Origin: Cryptomeria japonica
Lineage: Eukaryota > Streptophyta > Pinopsida > Cupressales > Cupressaceae
Assembly (NCBI RefSeq): GCF_030272615.1
Contig: NC_081410.1
Coordinates: forward strand, 226,758,915-226,822,914
DNA: 64,000 nt
Direction of reading: 5' to 3'
Of the stretch, positions 11,848 to 21,945 are shown one piece after another. Positions within the stretch are counted from its first letter, which is position 1, and each line of letters opens with the position of its first letter. A program made the translations under genes and the position numbers. Under the pieces are notes generated by a model. It was not told the origin of the DNA and searched no databases. It saw only the letters and a list, made by a program, of their open reading frames with translations.

Positions 11848-13189
11848 CGTTGGATATTGTTGCTGCTAGGATATGTTGTTGTCATTGATATCAACATATT
11901 CCTATGTTTTGGTGTTGCAAAGAATTGTTTTGGTGATCTGGTGATTGCAGTGAGTTGATCTAGTTGGTTTATTTGTTTGGGATATTGGAACACTTCATTT
12001 CTTATTGGTTTCAGTTATCTAGAAGTTTACTTGATCATATCATTTGATCCGGTTTGAGGTTTGGTCTTTATGTTCAGTGGCTGACAGAGTTTGGTATTTG
12101 ATTCGATGAGCTCTGGTATGATCATATCTTGTGTTTCGGATTTTGGAGAATTTTTTGGATGTTCGTGTGTATCTTAATTTCAAATGGTTCATGATTTGGT
12201 GCTCTAGAAGCTATATTTCTTATCTAAGTTTCTATTGTTGAGTGTTCTTGAACGTTAGTGTGTTGATCAATGAAGATTTGCATAAGTGGTATTGGTGCAG
12301 CTATTGCGGATGGTTCTAATGTTCTTGTTGGTGTTTACTAATCTTGTCCTATTTGTTTTGGTGATTTGCATTGATTATTGTGTGAGTTCTTGATGATCTT
12401 CTTGGTCTGGTGATATTATTCATGTTATGCAGTATTTTGGTGGTGTAACATGTTGCGGTTGATCTTGGCGAGATTTCCAATGGTGGTGCGTATTTGAGGA
12501 GTTGATTTAGATCCATGCTATGTTGTGGCATTGTATTGGTCCGGTGGTTGATTTTTGTATCGTGTGATGTAATTTTGTAATTAGGTGCTATGGATTTGGC
12601 TGACCTTGTAGTCAAGGTTGATTATTTGTATAAATGGGTGTAATATTTATGTAATTTGCAATTATAGGTGTTGATTCTACATTATCAGAGAGTGATGTAT
12701 GTGCGAACAATCGAATTCATCTTTCGGTGTGGTGTGTTGAGGAGAGATTGGTGAAGGGAAGACATTTGATCTTAACTAGAACTGTCATCAGGCATTAGCA
12801 GATGCTACTTTTGCAATTCATTCTTTCTGGGTTGTATTTTGAATCTTTTTGTAAGGTAGTGAACCTTCCCTGAGGGTTGGAGCCTTCTGGGTCATTATAA
12901 TTTGAGAAGTTATCTCTAGGCAATGTGCCTGAATGCATGTACATTCCCCATTGTAATATTTGCACATACTACTGCAGAGTATCATCTCATTGTGGGTAGG
13001 TTCCCACCGTGGTTTTTTCCTTAACCGGGTTTTCCACTTCAAAAATATTGGTGTTATGTGTGTTGTTGTTATTATTGTTATATTTATTTTTGTTGCAATT
13101 GATCAGATATGATATTGCACTTAATTGGTTTAATCCGGTGAAAACTGATTCACCCCCCCTCTTAGTTTTCCTTCTTGTTGTTGCCAACA
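11848..13189 (+). mobile_element. solo LTR (TGTTGG..CCAACA type) inserted in the gag/protease element
   Basis: A 1,342-bp GT-rich block begins cgttggatattg (one transition from the usual TGTTGG) and ends gttgccaaca. It is flanked on both sides by GGGAG (11843-11847 and 13190-13194), a perfect 5-bp target duplication. The sequence 'actgattcaccccccctcttag' near the 3' end is typical of plant Copia LTR ends. There is no interior or second LTR, so it is a solo LTR left by recombination. Removing it and one GGGAG restores a continuous reading frame across the junction (NPGEEVQPKS). Assignment to Copia is inference from the termini. Confidence 0.8.
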
Positions 13190-13194
13190 GGGAG

Positions 13195-13642
13195 GAAGTT
13201 CAACCTAAATCAACAAGGTTAAAAATGCTTAAGAAAATGATGGTTGATGCTCTTTTCATATTAAAGATCCTATTTTTATTAGTCAAGATGATGTTGTTCA
13301 TGCTAATAATGTTGATTCTAATGATTTTGAGAATGTGTATGAGCTTGTTGATGTTAATCATAATTTTTCTTTAAATTTTTCAAAATCATTAACCCTAGCT
13401 CCTAGTGACAAACAAAGTGACTCATCATTAGAGCATGGTCCTTGTTTGGAACTTGTAGTAGCTCCATCTATTATGCTCAAAGTAGCTCCTCTTGCATCTT
13501 TTCCACCTTCCCAAAATAATATTCAACAAGACTGGGAGGCGAATGACTTGATTGTTGTAGATCTTCTCTTGTGTGTTTTCTTATATGTAATGTGTTTCCC
13601 CAATGATGTGTTTTTGTGTTTTTTTAAAGTTATCTTTAGATG
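13195..13642 (+). pseudogene. acidic post-protease reading tract of the Ty3-type element
   Basis: Downstream of the solo LTR the frame continues after one shift. It gives an Asp/Asn-rich stretch (DDVVHANNVDSNDFENVY and ELVDVNHNF at 13335) and then Pro/Ser-rich sequence up to about 13570. It has no recognisable domain and no RT or integrase motif. It is probably the remainder of the linker region behind the protease. The last codons run into non-coding sequence. Confidence 0.4.
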
Positions 13643-14238
13643 ACCCTTGTTACTTTATTGGTGCAAGGAAATAAAGAGACTAAATCTCTTGTGGCATTCT
13701 TCTATTTGTATCTCAATTCTTCTATATGTTTTTCATGTGTTTTCTACTTGGGGACAATGCAAAGCATTTCGATCTCTTTTGGTCTCTTCCATGTTGACTC
13801 AAAAGACACATTTGCTCTTCTTCCATTGTGTTTTTAGTTCCAATACCTTTGGGGGATGAGGTCAATTCAATACAAATATCTTCGATATACGTTATTTATC
13901 ATAAGAGCATACTAACCCCAAAGTTAGTGAGTCACTTATGTGTCTTTTTCATATATGTTATGGGACCATTATCCTTTGATTTGTTCTTTCTTGGGGGCAT
14001 CTCGTTGTGATAACATGCTTGTCTTTTGGATGCATGCTACCTTAAAGCAATTTCTCTTGATAAGGCATATTCAATCACTTTAACGTGTGGGAATACACTT
14101 TGCTCATTGTTACACGTTATGCACACACGACATGTTTCATACTCAAGTTACTTTGCAAACTGAGCCTTTTGTTTTGTAATTTGGTATTTTTCTTTTTCAT
14201 GACTCATAGTAAGTGAATCTTACTAGGGCAGTAGTCAT

Positions 14239-14240
<2 letters not shown>

Positions 14241-14297
<57 letters not shown>
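14241..14297. repeat. (CT)n microsatellite
   Basis: An uninterrupted run of about 28 CT units, 165 bp upstream of the 3' LTR. A nearby gene is not evident. Confidence 0.95.
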
Positions 14298-14303
<6 letters not shown>

Positions 14304-14461
14304 GTTCCTTTTATCTTGGTATTAGAGTAGTAAGATATTAAAGTCCCTAGGAGCTTAGTGTGTCTTCTCTCTTTGATATCTTGATGAAATTTTTCAATGC
14401 AAACCTTTGTACTTACCGTGAGTATGCTTAGTCTCATAATCCTGCTAAATTTGGGGCTAAA

Positions 14462-15526
14462 TGTCATGTCCTAAATTGTACTCACCTACAATTGTGTCCT
14501 CACTTGGACCTAATTTTGATGCTTCAGCTTCCAAGGTCTGACTGAAGTGTTGATTCTACCACATAACTTATCAAGCATGCTTTTGCACCACCTTCACAAT
14601 CTCTCCCCAATCCTAGAGCCTTGATTTACAAGACCATGGCGCTAGGAGTCATAGTCCTAAATCAGGACCATGGCACCCAATGCCATGGTACTCTAAAAAA
14701 GGGCCCAATTTGGGGCCTCGTAACGATCACATAATTTTAGTGGGGACCTAGATCCCGTGTTGGCTTGTGTTGAGAATTCAATTTGTTTTTTAACAAGCAA
14801 ATATAAAAGGAGGTCTACCCTCTCATTTTAGAACTAACCTCATTCAAGATCTCAATTACACTCTAACAAATTCAAGTGAGTAAGCAATCAATCTTTCATC
14901 AAGCATTGGAGCAGATTTGAAGTCAAGTTTCAATCATTTTCACCCTTTCCCTCAAAAAGAAAGTATTTTATTGTAGTCTTTTATTATATTTATCATTTCA
15001 AATTCATAGTTAATTCCAAAACCTGGGTTTGACCTAAGGCAAACCCCTATTCCCATCAATTTTCCCTTTCACTCTATGTGTAGGAATAGGTATAAAGCTA
15101 CTCTTGATATGATCGATAGAGTTCACAAAGATGAGCAGGTTTAGCTTTTGATGGCGAAAAAATTAGAGGACCATGAAGAATTGATACTTCCCAGTTCTGA
15201 AAAATTAGGCTAAACTTCTGAGACCATATTCTAAACTTATTTCACCCAGACCCAGGTCAATGGCTCTATGTGAGGTTTTAGCTTAATGTTCATATCAGAA
15301 TACTTCAATTATAACCTATATTTTTCCCTAATCATCAACAATCAAATCCAATTTAATCTAGGAAGAAGAAAGCCCCTACCAAAGGAGCCTAGAACTTGAT
15401 TAGGATCTCAGTATTTTGAGGATAGATCTATTAGATTCCTTCTTCCAAATGTAATGGTGAATTAGGTTATTTAGTGGTTTAATTATTTTAATTTAACCCT
15501 AACCCTAAATTTTTCCAACCATTACA
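14462..15526 (+). mobile_element. 3' LTR of the Ty3-type element (full length)
   Basis: The LTR begins TGTCATGTCCTAAATTG and ends ccaaccattaca, about 1,065 bp. It is preceded by a G-rich tract (tttggggctaaa) at 14449-14461 that can serve as polypurine tract. Its first third is mirrored by the inverted block 5740-6112 and its last third by 8235-8597. The CCCTAA doublet near the end (15493-15508) resembles a telomere repeat but is shared by both LTR copies, so it belongs to the element. No target duplication can be tested because the 5' end is lost. Confidence 0.75.
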
Positions 15527-15698
15527 ATAGCTTTACATGTGAAATTCCTTGTTTGATGTGTTGTGTCTTTGACAATGATTCTTTATTTTCTAGTGATATC
15601 TTAGAATGAAATTGAATCATAAATACTCATTGAAACCCATATAGTGTATGTTATGGAGTCGGGGCATGGCTTGAATTTTTAGACATCGTACATAGGGG

Positions 15699-16095
15699 TT
15701 AGGTTTGATTACTTTTCATCGGTTCTATATAGGATCCATCTTCAATGTTGAGTGGTATATGCACTATGTGTTTCTCATCAGCAAAAGAAATCTCCTTTCT
15801 AGAATCTATAAAGCCATTAGAATTGACAAAGAATCTCAAACCAAGTAGGGCTCTAAAAGTGTTAAAAGTTTCCTTCATTTCTACCACTTCAAAATTAAAA
15901 AAAAATTCTATGCCTTTAATATTAACTTTAATATTTTTCTATGTTCCAAGAGTTTTCATTCCAGATCCATCTACTAAGACGATATTCATTAGTGTCTTCA
16001 CAAGTTTCAGTCTTCCCAGTTTTTCCCATGTGGTTATTGATATAATACTTAGGTCTATTCCCAAGTCAACCATAACATATTTCACTTTTTGATTG
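15699..16095 (-). pseudogene. Ty3-type aspartic protease relic
   Basis: On the minus strand a tract from 16092 down to 15699 reads VMVDLGIDLSIISITTWEKL, a degraded form of the 'alvDlGASinvi....wekLg' protease entry motif. It continues to EMKETFNTFRALLGLRFF, in place of the usual 'LLGRPWL', and ISFADEKHIVHIPL. One stop lies between the halves. The catalytic Ser/Thr-Gly pair is altered (DLG-I-D), so it is not an active protease. It is continuous with the left arm of the inverted repeat at 16146, which carries the upstream Lys/Glu-rich part of the same kind of polyprotein. Confidence 0.55.
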
Positions 16096-16145
16096 TTAAG
16101 ATGTATATTGATAAGTAAGGAACCATTTTTCCAATTTTAGTCCTC

Positions 16146-17284
16146 TGATAGTTGATTGATATGTTGTTGTTTTTTTCTTGATTTATTCCAATATGTACTC
16201 CATTGTTTTAGTTTTATCACTCGATTCTTTTATTGTTCCAACGATGCTAAGTCCAACATTTTTAGTTCCTTTATGGTAAAACATGCATTTTCATCTTGTT
16301 ATTGTTGATTTATATGTTTCTAGCTTGTTTTACTATTTTTTAGTGTTGGTTCTTAGTGGGCAAAAAGAATTTTGGTTCTTCCTCATCTTCCAAGCTAAAA
16401 TCCTCATACTCTTCCACAATCTCCTTTTTCTTATTCTTATTAGTGTTTGTTCCTTGTCTAGTCACCATAGTAGCTTTCTTCTTGGCTCCTATTTTCTTCT
16501 TTTTATTTGGTTCCACCATTAATTCTTCTCTAGATTGTTCTTTGATAGAAGTGTTCGAGGACCATATATTCATTTTGTGACAACCCCTTATCCCTTGTAA
16601 GGGTACTTTCTTGATTACTCTTGCTTCTCTTTGCAATTCATTACTTTGGTATTTTTTAGCAACATTTTGAAAAAAAATATCTAGCATTTTAGATAGTTTT
16701 TGAAAAAACTATATGCTCCTCTTTAAAGAATGGTATTTATAAATGTTAGAATGCTAGTTAGTTTTTTTCAAAGTGCTACTCAAACATCTTTAAGTGATGA
16801 ATTACAAAGAGGAGCACAAGTAATTAGTAAAGTACCCTCACAAGGGATAACAGGTTGTCACAAAATGGATGTATGGTCCTCAGGTGCTTCTAATAAAGAA
16901 CAATCTAGAGAATAATAAATGGTGGAACCAAAGAAAAAGAAGAAAATAGGAGCCAAGAAGAAATCCACTATGGTGACTAGACAAGGAACAAACACTAAAA
17001 AGAATGAGAAGAAGGAGATTGTAGAACAGTATGAGGATTTTAGTCTGGAAGAAGAAGAAGAATCAAAATACTTCTAGCCCACTAAGAACCAACATGAAAA
17101 AAATAATAGGACAAGCTAGAAACATATAAATCAACAATAACAAGATGAAATTGCATGCTTTATCAGAGAGGAAGTGAAAATGCTAAAGGACTTAGCATCA
17201 TTGGCAATCTAATGGTAAAACTAAAACAATGGGGTGAATATTGGAATAAATAGAAAAAAACAGCAGCATATCAATCAACTATCA
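16146..17284. repeat. large inverted repeat of gag-linker sequence (arms about 540 bp, spacer 60 bp)
   Basis: The left arm (16146-16688) on the minus strand and the right arm (16749-17284) on the plus strand encode the same protein stretch. Shared words include CHKM, KEQSRE, MVEP, KKKIGAKKK, TMVTRQGTNT and EYEDFSLE / QYEDFSLE. Divergence is modest and stops occur in the right arm. The homology ends exactly at the palindromic word tatcaatcaactatca on both outer ends. The 60-bp spacer contains its own perfect hairpin (atagttttt-ga-aaaaactat, 16694-16713). Only the left arm continues into protease sequence. Confidence 0.85.
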
Positions 17285-18004
17285 TGCCAAAGTTTTGAGC
17301 CTTAATGATCTTCTTAGTGTTGTAGTCTTTATACCCCAGACTCAGCCTTGTTAAGGGTACAAGGAATTATATCCAAACAAAAGGTTGGTTGTTAATCAGA
17401 ATAAGAATGCCTTACACATCATAATAGATTAAAACTCAAAATTATTTGCATTATTATATTCAATCAATACACATTGTGTCGCATCCCAATTTAAGATGCT
17501 TTGATTAAAGACATTTTTAATTTAATTATTATTTAACTCGTGCAATATTATGGTGATGAAAAAATTACCATGCATGGTAATTTCAATTTTGTAAATTGGT
17601 TAAGGTATTTATGAAAATGTGAGTGCAAGTGTGTGCAAGTACTATTGAAGGCAAGAATATATTTGACGTAGAGGTGACCTAGCTTCTTGGTTGTAAGTAG
17701 TATAAAGGTATCATACACACACACACACACACCATGTAACTCATGTATTTTTGTATCATAGTTTGAATGATAATTTTTTTGGTAACATGAACGTTGTATT
17801 TAAAAAATATTGTTGATATAGACTAGTTGTATGAAAATTTACTTGAGATACATGTTTGTATTAAATGTTTGATAGCTTGATTAATAAATATGAATGTAAC
17901 CATATTTATTACATGCTTGAGATACACATTTGCATTAAACGTTTGATAGCTTGATTAATAAATATGAACGTATGCATATTTATTACATCTAATTAGTATA
18001 TATT
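17285..18004. other. gene-less AT-rich stretch with a short direct repeat
   Basis: There is no coding signal. A roughly 78-bp unit containing gtttgatagcttgattaata and 'catatttattacat' occurs twice at about 17850-18000. A short (AC)n run lies at 17717-17732. Confidence 0.6.
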
Positions 18005-18182
18005 TATAAATTCATAGTTGAAAATATAAAAGGGTGGGGGCACTATAATACCGGTGGGTATTTATAGGGAGGCCAAGGGGCATTATCTACTCTTATAAAT
18101 TCATAGTTGAAAATATAAAAGGGTGGGGGCACTATAATACCGGTGTGCATTTATAGGGAGGCCAAGGGGCATTATCTACTCT
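18005..18182. repeat. two-copy tandem duplication, 89-bp unit
   Basis: The unit tataaattcatagttgaaaa... to 'ggcattatctactct' is repeated at 18005 and 18094 with only a couple of differences (gggta/gtgca). It includes a GC-richer block (gggtgggggcactataatac) unlike its surroundings. The low divergence implies a recent duplication. Confidence 0.9.
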
Positions 18183-18268
18183 TAATCTACCCGTCAATTA
18201 ATTAACTTGCTAAAATAATATAATAAATGATTTAATATTTTAAATTTATAATCATATATACTTATATT

Positions 18269-19168
18269 GTTTTTGATAATAAAAGAAGCCAAAAACAAGG
18301 GGACTGACCCATGGGTACAATTAAGAGAACAATGGAAGGACCATTGTCCACAAACAATCAGCACAGAAGCAGCCTTTTACCTTTATCAAAAACAAAAACC
18401 ATCTTACGAGAGTTTATCAGCAATAAAATACTACCAGTCAGAGTATACTTCCAGTGCCACGCAGGGTTATAAGCATTAAAATATAAACATAAGCCGAAAC
18501 TAGACCTATCCAGCCTACTACACTGCATAGACAAAAAACTTCTCCACATGCAGAAAATTAATTCTTTTTCCCACGGCTCTTCTTAGGGAGCAACTTCTTA
18601 GCCCATTCCTTAGTGAGGAACTTGAATAGGCCTTTAAAGTCCTCATCCTCCTTGCCTTTACCTTTGTCTGCGCTATCCTGCAAAAGGCACAAAGTAGTGG
18701 CCGAGCATCTCATGACATTCAGAGCGAATTTAGACACATCATGCATCTTGGACTCCATCGCCTCCAGTCTGCTGGTAATCACCTGCAGGTTGTTAGAGAG
18801 GGCTTCTATCTTTTTCCCGAGCTCTGCCAGGTTGGGATCTTCTTCCTTCACACTACTGGCCTCTTCAGCAACCAGCATTTTCTCAATCCTGAAGGTCGGG
18901 GAAGGGAAATTGGCAGGTTTCGGGCTCATAGAGGCGGTCGGGCTTTCGAAAACATGGGTTGAGCTCACAGAAAGGGGGGAATGTTTGTGCTGTGCCTGGG
19001 GGGTTTTATCAATCGGAATGGAGTTACCCGTGTCGTGCAAGGAGGAGGGGTCCCTTAAGGATTTATCAGAGGGTTTAGAGGCCAATCTGCTAGAGCGGCG
19101 GGGTGTGTTGGCGTCTTCGATAAAGTCGGTAAAGGCCAATCTGCTAGAGCGACGGGACGTGTTGGCGT
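18269..19168 (-). mobile_element. 5'-truncated retrocopy (LINE-like 3' end) with ORF and 3' UTR
   Basis: This GC-richer block stands out in AT-rich DNA. On the minus strand it holds a 193-codon open frame (19139-18558) followed by about 290 bp of 3' UTR. The UTR ends in an A-rich tail-like sequence (cttttattatcaaaaac) at 18269. The same 8 bp, cttatatt, is present at 18261-18268 and 19169-19176, a candidate target duplication. The abrupt 5' end and A-rich 3' end fit LINE-type insertion of a truncated transcript. It could equally be a processed copy of a host mRNA. Confidence 0.55.
18558..19139 (-). CDS. unknown protein, 193 aa, open frame in a retrocopy
   Basis: The frame is open for 193 codons and remains open upstream to the truncation point. 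The N-terminus has the motif PRRSSRLA, and the duplicated 18-residue unit (FTDFIEDANTPRRSSRLA) lies partly upstream of the first Met. Residues about 20-85 are Ser/Pro-rich and look disordered. Residues 103-140 (LAELGKKIEALSNNLQVITS, then RLEAMESKMHDVSKFALNV) have heptad-like Leu/Ile spacing and should form a coiled coil. The C-terminus is basic (KKLLPKKSRGKKN), suggesting nucleic-acid or nuclear association. I do not recognise a family. A coiled coil plus a basic tail would fit a LINE ORF1-like RNA-binding protein or a nuclear host protein. The frame is probably the 3' part of a longer gene. Confidence 0.45.
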   Translation of the reverse strand: MAFTDFIEDANTPRRSSRLASKPSDKSLRDPSSLHDTGNSIPIDKTPQAQHKHSPLSVSSTHVFESPTASMSPKPANFPSPTFRIEKMLVAEEASSVKEEDPNLAELGKKIEALSNNLQVITSRLEAMESKMHDVSKFALNVMRCSATTLCLLQDSADKGKGKEDEDFKGLFKFLTKEWAKKLLPKKSRGKKN

Positions 19169-19176
19169 CTTATATT

Positions 19177-21945
19177 ATTATATTATTATTGGAAAGCTTT
19201 TTTATTGTATATTAAAAATCATATTTAAAAACTTAAATTTTATATAGATTTTTTAATATAAACTATTTAAATTCCTAAAGATATAAATTTATTTTAATAA
19301 GGAAAAATAAACTTTAAAAAATAAATAAAAAAGTTTCTATTTAAATATTATTAGAAACTTAAAAATCTCATACTATATAGTTTTTAATGAAAAATGTTTA
19401 AATTATATAACTTAGCATTTTAAAATTAAAAAGGGGGATTTTCTTTAGCTTCTCACATAGGAAGATAAGAGATACGGTAGGTTTGAAAAAAGTTAAGAAA
19501 CTCCTCCATCTTCCACGTTAAAAATAAAATAAAATGATAAGATAAAATTTACCTTGCTTTAAAACTATTCAATGCAAACAAAGTAGATATTGTGTATTGT
19601 GTGAGGAGGCGTGGAAGATAAGAGAGTTCAAAATTAGAATAAAAACAATAAAACATCAACCTCTCTAAAGTTTCCTTTATATAAAACAATGAATTGGAAT
19701 TCATTTTGGGGGATTCATCATTCATTTTTCAGCACCATTGACCAGCAATAATTTGTTTTTGAGGAAGAAAAAATAATAGTTTTTGTTTGTAGAAGGAGAG
19801 CCACAATAAATAGAGTTGGTTTTTGTTAGAATTTTTGTCAATTTAAAAGACAATTCTAGTCTATAATTGATAGTGATAGAAAAACTTGACGGTAGTAAGG
19901 GAGCAAGATTTATTGCATTTGAGATATCTTTATTGTTTAGTTTACGTATAATGCTAGATATTTTCATTGTAGTTGTCAAGAATATGTATTTTGCCTCTAT
20001 TAGCATTGTTGTTCTCAAATTGATTACAGATATGAAATTATTACATATAGTTGTATGCAAATGATGAAATCATCTACAAACAACCATGTATGTCATGCAT
20101 ACGATTGGATAGAGAGAATTATATCATGCATGTATTCCAATATTCAATTGAAATTAAATAATAATTGGTAAAAGTTACTTTCCATGAGTATATAAGCATA
20201 TGTATCTACATATACCCACAAAATGTTCATAGATGTATGTAAATAAACATACTCATATTGTATGCATTACATGTCTCGCATGTTAAGTTACAATATAAAA
20301 GACAGATCATTCCCTCATATGATATCCCGGAAAATGAAATAATAGAAAACAAAGTTGGATTAATACAATGAATGAAATGCTTGGAAATTCATGTGAAATA
20401 GATTTGTCTTAAATACTTAAGAACAATTGAATTATAAAATTGTATTAAATTTATGATAAAGCATAATAGATGAACATTCAAACGTATAAAAGCAATTGCA
20501 TCCAATAAAATATATGATTTTTACCTCTTTTGCATACATTATTTAATACAAGGAAAATAAGTGTATGACATGTGTTTTCTATAGTGCATGTTGAGTTGTT
20601 TTTTTTATGTGCATACTTGTGTGTGGGAAAGCGTGTCTATCTTTCAGGATAAGGTGTCGAATGTAGGGTCACAAAGAATGTCATTTTTTTTTTTGATTCA
20701 TGTTTTAATTGTAAGTACTTTGGTGAATCTCTATTTAGATTCATGTTTTAATTGCAAGTACTTTGGTCAAAGTCAAGGATTCATTCAAAAAGATGAATGT
20801 TGCTTAACAAATCTATTATTTAATTATCCTCTACCACATCCTGATTAGCATAGCACATTCGAGATTAGGAATGTAGTGAGGCTTGCACTGAGATTTCATC
20901 CTACTACTTGACTCCAAGTTGTTAGGCTCTTCAACTTCGAGCAGGGTCGATAGTTCCTCAACTTTGAGGAAGCTAAGGCTTTGTGGCTGAGCACAAAAGC
21001 ACCTCAATTATAATCTCCTCCCTTGATCAACAAAAGACCAAGAGGTTATGACAATCAAAGGACTTATATTATCATATTTGATCTTCATGTATTGATTCAA
21101 CAATCATTGTATTGCAATGGAAAAGTTAATTTCGTGCTATAAAATGTAATCTTGTAGAAAGGTACTCTATTTATTTATTATTATTTATTTGTTTGCAAGG
21201 AGAGTTTGTATTAAATCTAAATGAATATTGTTCTTTTTTAATTAAATATGCAATAATGAGTAATAAATTATGATGTAAAATTAGTAAGGCTATGGGAGTC
21301 TTTACACATTGCATATCCTTATTCCTCCATATACATTCATATATAGATTCCTTAGATCTCCTTTCCCTATTCTCCTTAGTATTCTACTATATTCACCCTC
21401 CACTTCACCATTATATTGGTGAATGGGTATTACAATATATTTATATCTATTACATGAGATGTGACCATTAGGTGGTATCCCTAACCTACTTCATATGGTC
21501 CAAGGATCAACTGAACCATGAACATCATTTGGTGAGATGTGGCAAGATTTTTGACTCGTTGTTTGTGGTCTTTCCCCTGCCAACAATATGAAACCCTTGG
21601 CTTGCAGACTCAAATAACGTTCGGTGTTGCTTAAATGGTGTTATTTCATGCCTTCGTCATGGAGAAACACATAAAACTTGATCACAACTGTTGAAACTTA
21701 AATATTTGACTCCTTGATTGCAACTTATGCTCAATTGCCTTGTATATGCTAGATTGCATTAATTGAATTTGCTAGATGTCAAGACTTAGAGTTCAAATGA
21801 GAGAGTCTGGAGTTATATTTATATAAAAATTAACACCTTTTCAGGTTTAATTTTTAGGGAAGACACACATTGGGGAGCAATTTCTTGCTTTTTGCAAAGT
21901 CAAATGTTATAATTCAAAATTTGGAGCCAAACTGCCTGTACTGGG
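19177..21945. other. AT-rich stretch without recognisable genes
   Basis: About 2.8 kb with short frames only. At 20690-20765 a 46-bp motif (gattcatgttttaattgyaa...ggt) is repeated twice; one copy translates to CFNCKYFGQSQG, faintly like a gag zinc knuckle, but without the His and last Cys. I cannot support a gene here. Confidence 0.5.

Larger units (their letters stand above)
8598..14461 (+). mobile_element. internal region of an old Ty3-type element with gag and protease but no RT
   Basis: Between the LTR segments lie a primer-site-like sequence, a gag tract (about 9003-10705), a protease-like tract (about 10728-11400), a proline-rich linker (11457-11830) and an acidic tract (13195-13570). 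From there to the 3' LTR there is non-coding sequence with G-rich motifs (cttggggac, tttgggggatgag, cttgggggcatc). No reverse transcriptase, RNase H or integrase motifs appear in any frame. After subtracting the inserted solo LTR the interior is about 4.5 kb. This matches what is called a TR-GAG or LARD-like non-autonomous element. A (CT)n run lies near the 3' end. Several in-frame stops show it is inactive. Confidence 0.7.

Noticed and set aside
15493-15508. Telomere-like CCCTAA doublet (also at about 8565-8581)
   Set aside because: Present at the same position in both LTR copies of one element and only two units long; part of the LTR rather than an interstitial telomere.
18613-19215. 200-codon plus-strand frame
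   Set aside because: It is the antisense shadow of the minus-strand 193-codon frame. The minus frame has coiled-coil and basic-tail structure, ends just before a 3' UTR-like region and fits the retrocopy orientation.
20700-20800. Possible CCHC zinc knuckle (CFNCKYFGQSQG)
   Set aside because: Lacks the His and final Cys, arises from a 46-bp duplication, and no gag core lies nearby.
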